Below the pieces are notes generated by a model that searched no databases, was not told the DNA's origin, and was given only the letters and a program-made list of their open reading frames with translations. This document shows positions 5,596 through 5,706 of a DNA stretch of 5,706 bases, one piece after another. Source of the stretch: an uncultured Rikenellaceae bacterium (GTDB taxonomy: Bacteria; Bacteroidota; Bacteroidia; Bacteroidales; Rikenellaceae); assembly GCA_947037995.1 (NCBI GenBank), contig CAMQUV010000085.1, forward strand, positions 1 to 5,706. The letters are read 5' to 3'. How positions within the stretch are numbered: the first letter of the stretch is position 1; the number at the start of each line of letters is the position of its first letter. Position numbers and translations under genes: made by a program.

Positions 5596-5634
5596 CCGAC
5601 AGGCAATCTTCAAGTGGCGTTGCCACCGAGCCTG
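5596..5634 (+). repeat. Structured repeat unit, right copy (nested hairpin)
   Basis: CCGACAGGC (5596-5604) is followed by the perfect hairpin GTGGC-GTT-GCCAC (5614-5626) and CGAGCCTG. An outer stem CAGGC (5600-5604) with GCCTG (5630-5634) encloses the inner hairpin. The 9-mer, spacing and GTT loop match the unit at 176-206. The 13-mer at 5621-5633 matches 111-123. The left unit lacks the outer GCCTG arm at this position and has GGCTCG (210-215) instead, the reverse complement of CGAGCC. Confidence 0.6.
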
Positions 5635-5706
5635 CAGCGGGGGGACGAACTCACGGGTGGTCGAAAGGTTTGCATTTACAATAAATCATTTTGGCAAGGC
5701 GCCAGC

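Larger units (their letters stand above)
5379..5706. other. Gene-free right flank with terminator, inverted repeat and repeat unit
   Basis: The 328 bases after ssb show no convincing gene. In order they hold a weak hairpin at 5385-5401 (CGCGT/ACGCG), a strong terminator hairpin at 5434-5465, an 8-bp inverted repeat at 5487-5536, and a repeat unit at 5596-5634 related to the left edge. The last 70 bases hold nothing recognisable beyond the short palindrome GGCGCC at 5698-5703. Confidence 0.6.

Overview
The window looks like a piece of a Bacteroidota (probably Bacteroidales-type) chromosome. The reasons are the gene content and order (sppA, lpxK and a trimeric-type purine nucleoside phosphorylase in one tight cluster), near-absent Shine-Dalgarno sequences, AT-rich spacers, and TAnnTTTG-type -7 promoter boxes typical of this phylum. 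The assignment rests on these features only; no database search was possible.

Layout. Bases 1-234 carry no convincing gene but are packed with small perfect hairpins and inverted repeats. Bases 235-4550 hold a four-gene minus-strand operon, transcribed in the order sppA (signal peptide peptidase, two-domain 67K type), lpxK (lipid A 4'-kinase), punA (purine nucleoside phosphorylase) and a small stand-alone ABC/AAA-type ATPase of unknown role. The genes are 24 nt apart or overlap: lpxK/punA by 44 nt and punA/ATPase by 14 nt. A hairpin plus T-run at 153-175 is a plausible operon terminator. Bases 4551-4859 are a divergent regulatory spacer with five homopolymer runs of 8-9 bases, candidate promoters in both directions, a terminator-like hairpin and a leader for ssb with no G for 48 bases. 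ssb (4860-5378, plus strand) encodes single-stranded DNA-binding protein with an Asn/Thr-rich linker and an unusually weakly acidic C-terminal tip. It is followed by a strong hairpin terminator, an inverted repeat and a second hairpin-type repeat unit at the right end.

How the genes fit together. All five are housekeeping-type genes: envelope maintenance (SppA, LpxK), purine salvage (PunA) and DNA maintenance (SSB). The operon members have no obvious shared pathway. The ATPase has complete nucleotide-binding motifs but no recognisable effector domain.

The most unusual signal is at the two edges. Both carry copies of a hairpin-containing repeat. They share an exact 13-mer and a 9-mer placed 18 bases ahead of a hairpin whose stem differs by a compensatory base-pair swap (GTGCC-GTT-GGCAC against GTGGC-GTT-GCCAC). 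This suggests a dispersed family of structured repeats. I found no evidence for a CRISPR array, defence island, tRNA, rRNA or complete mobile element.
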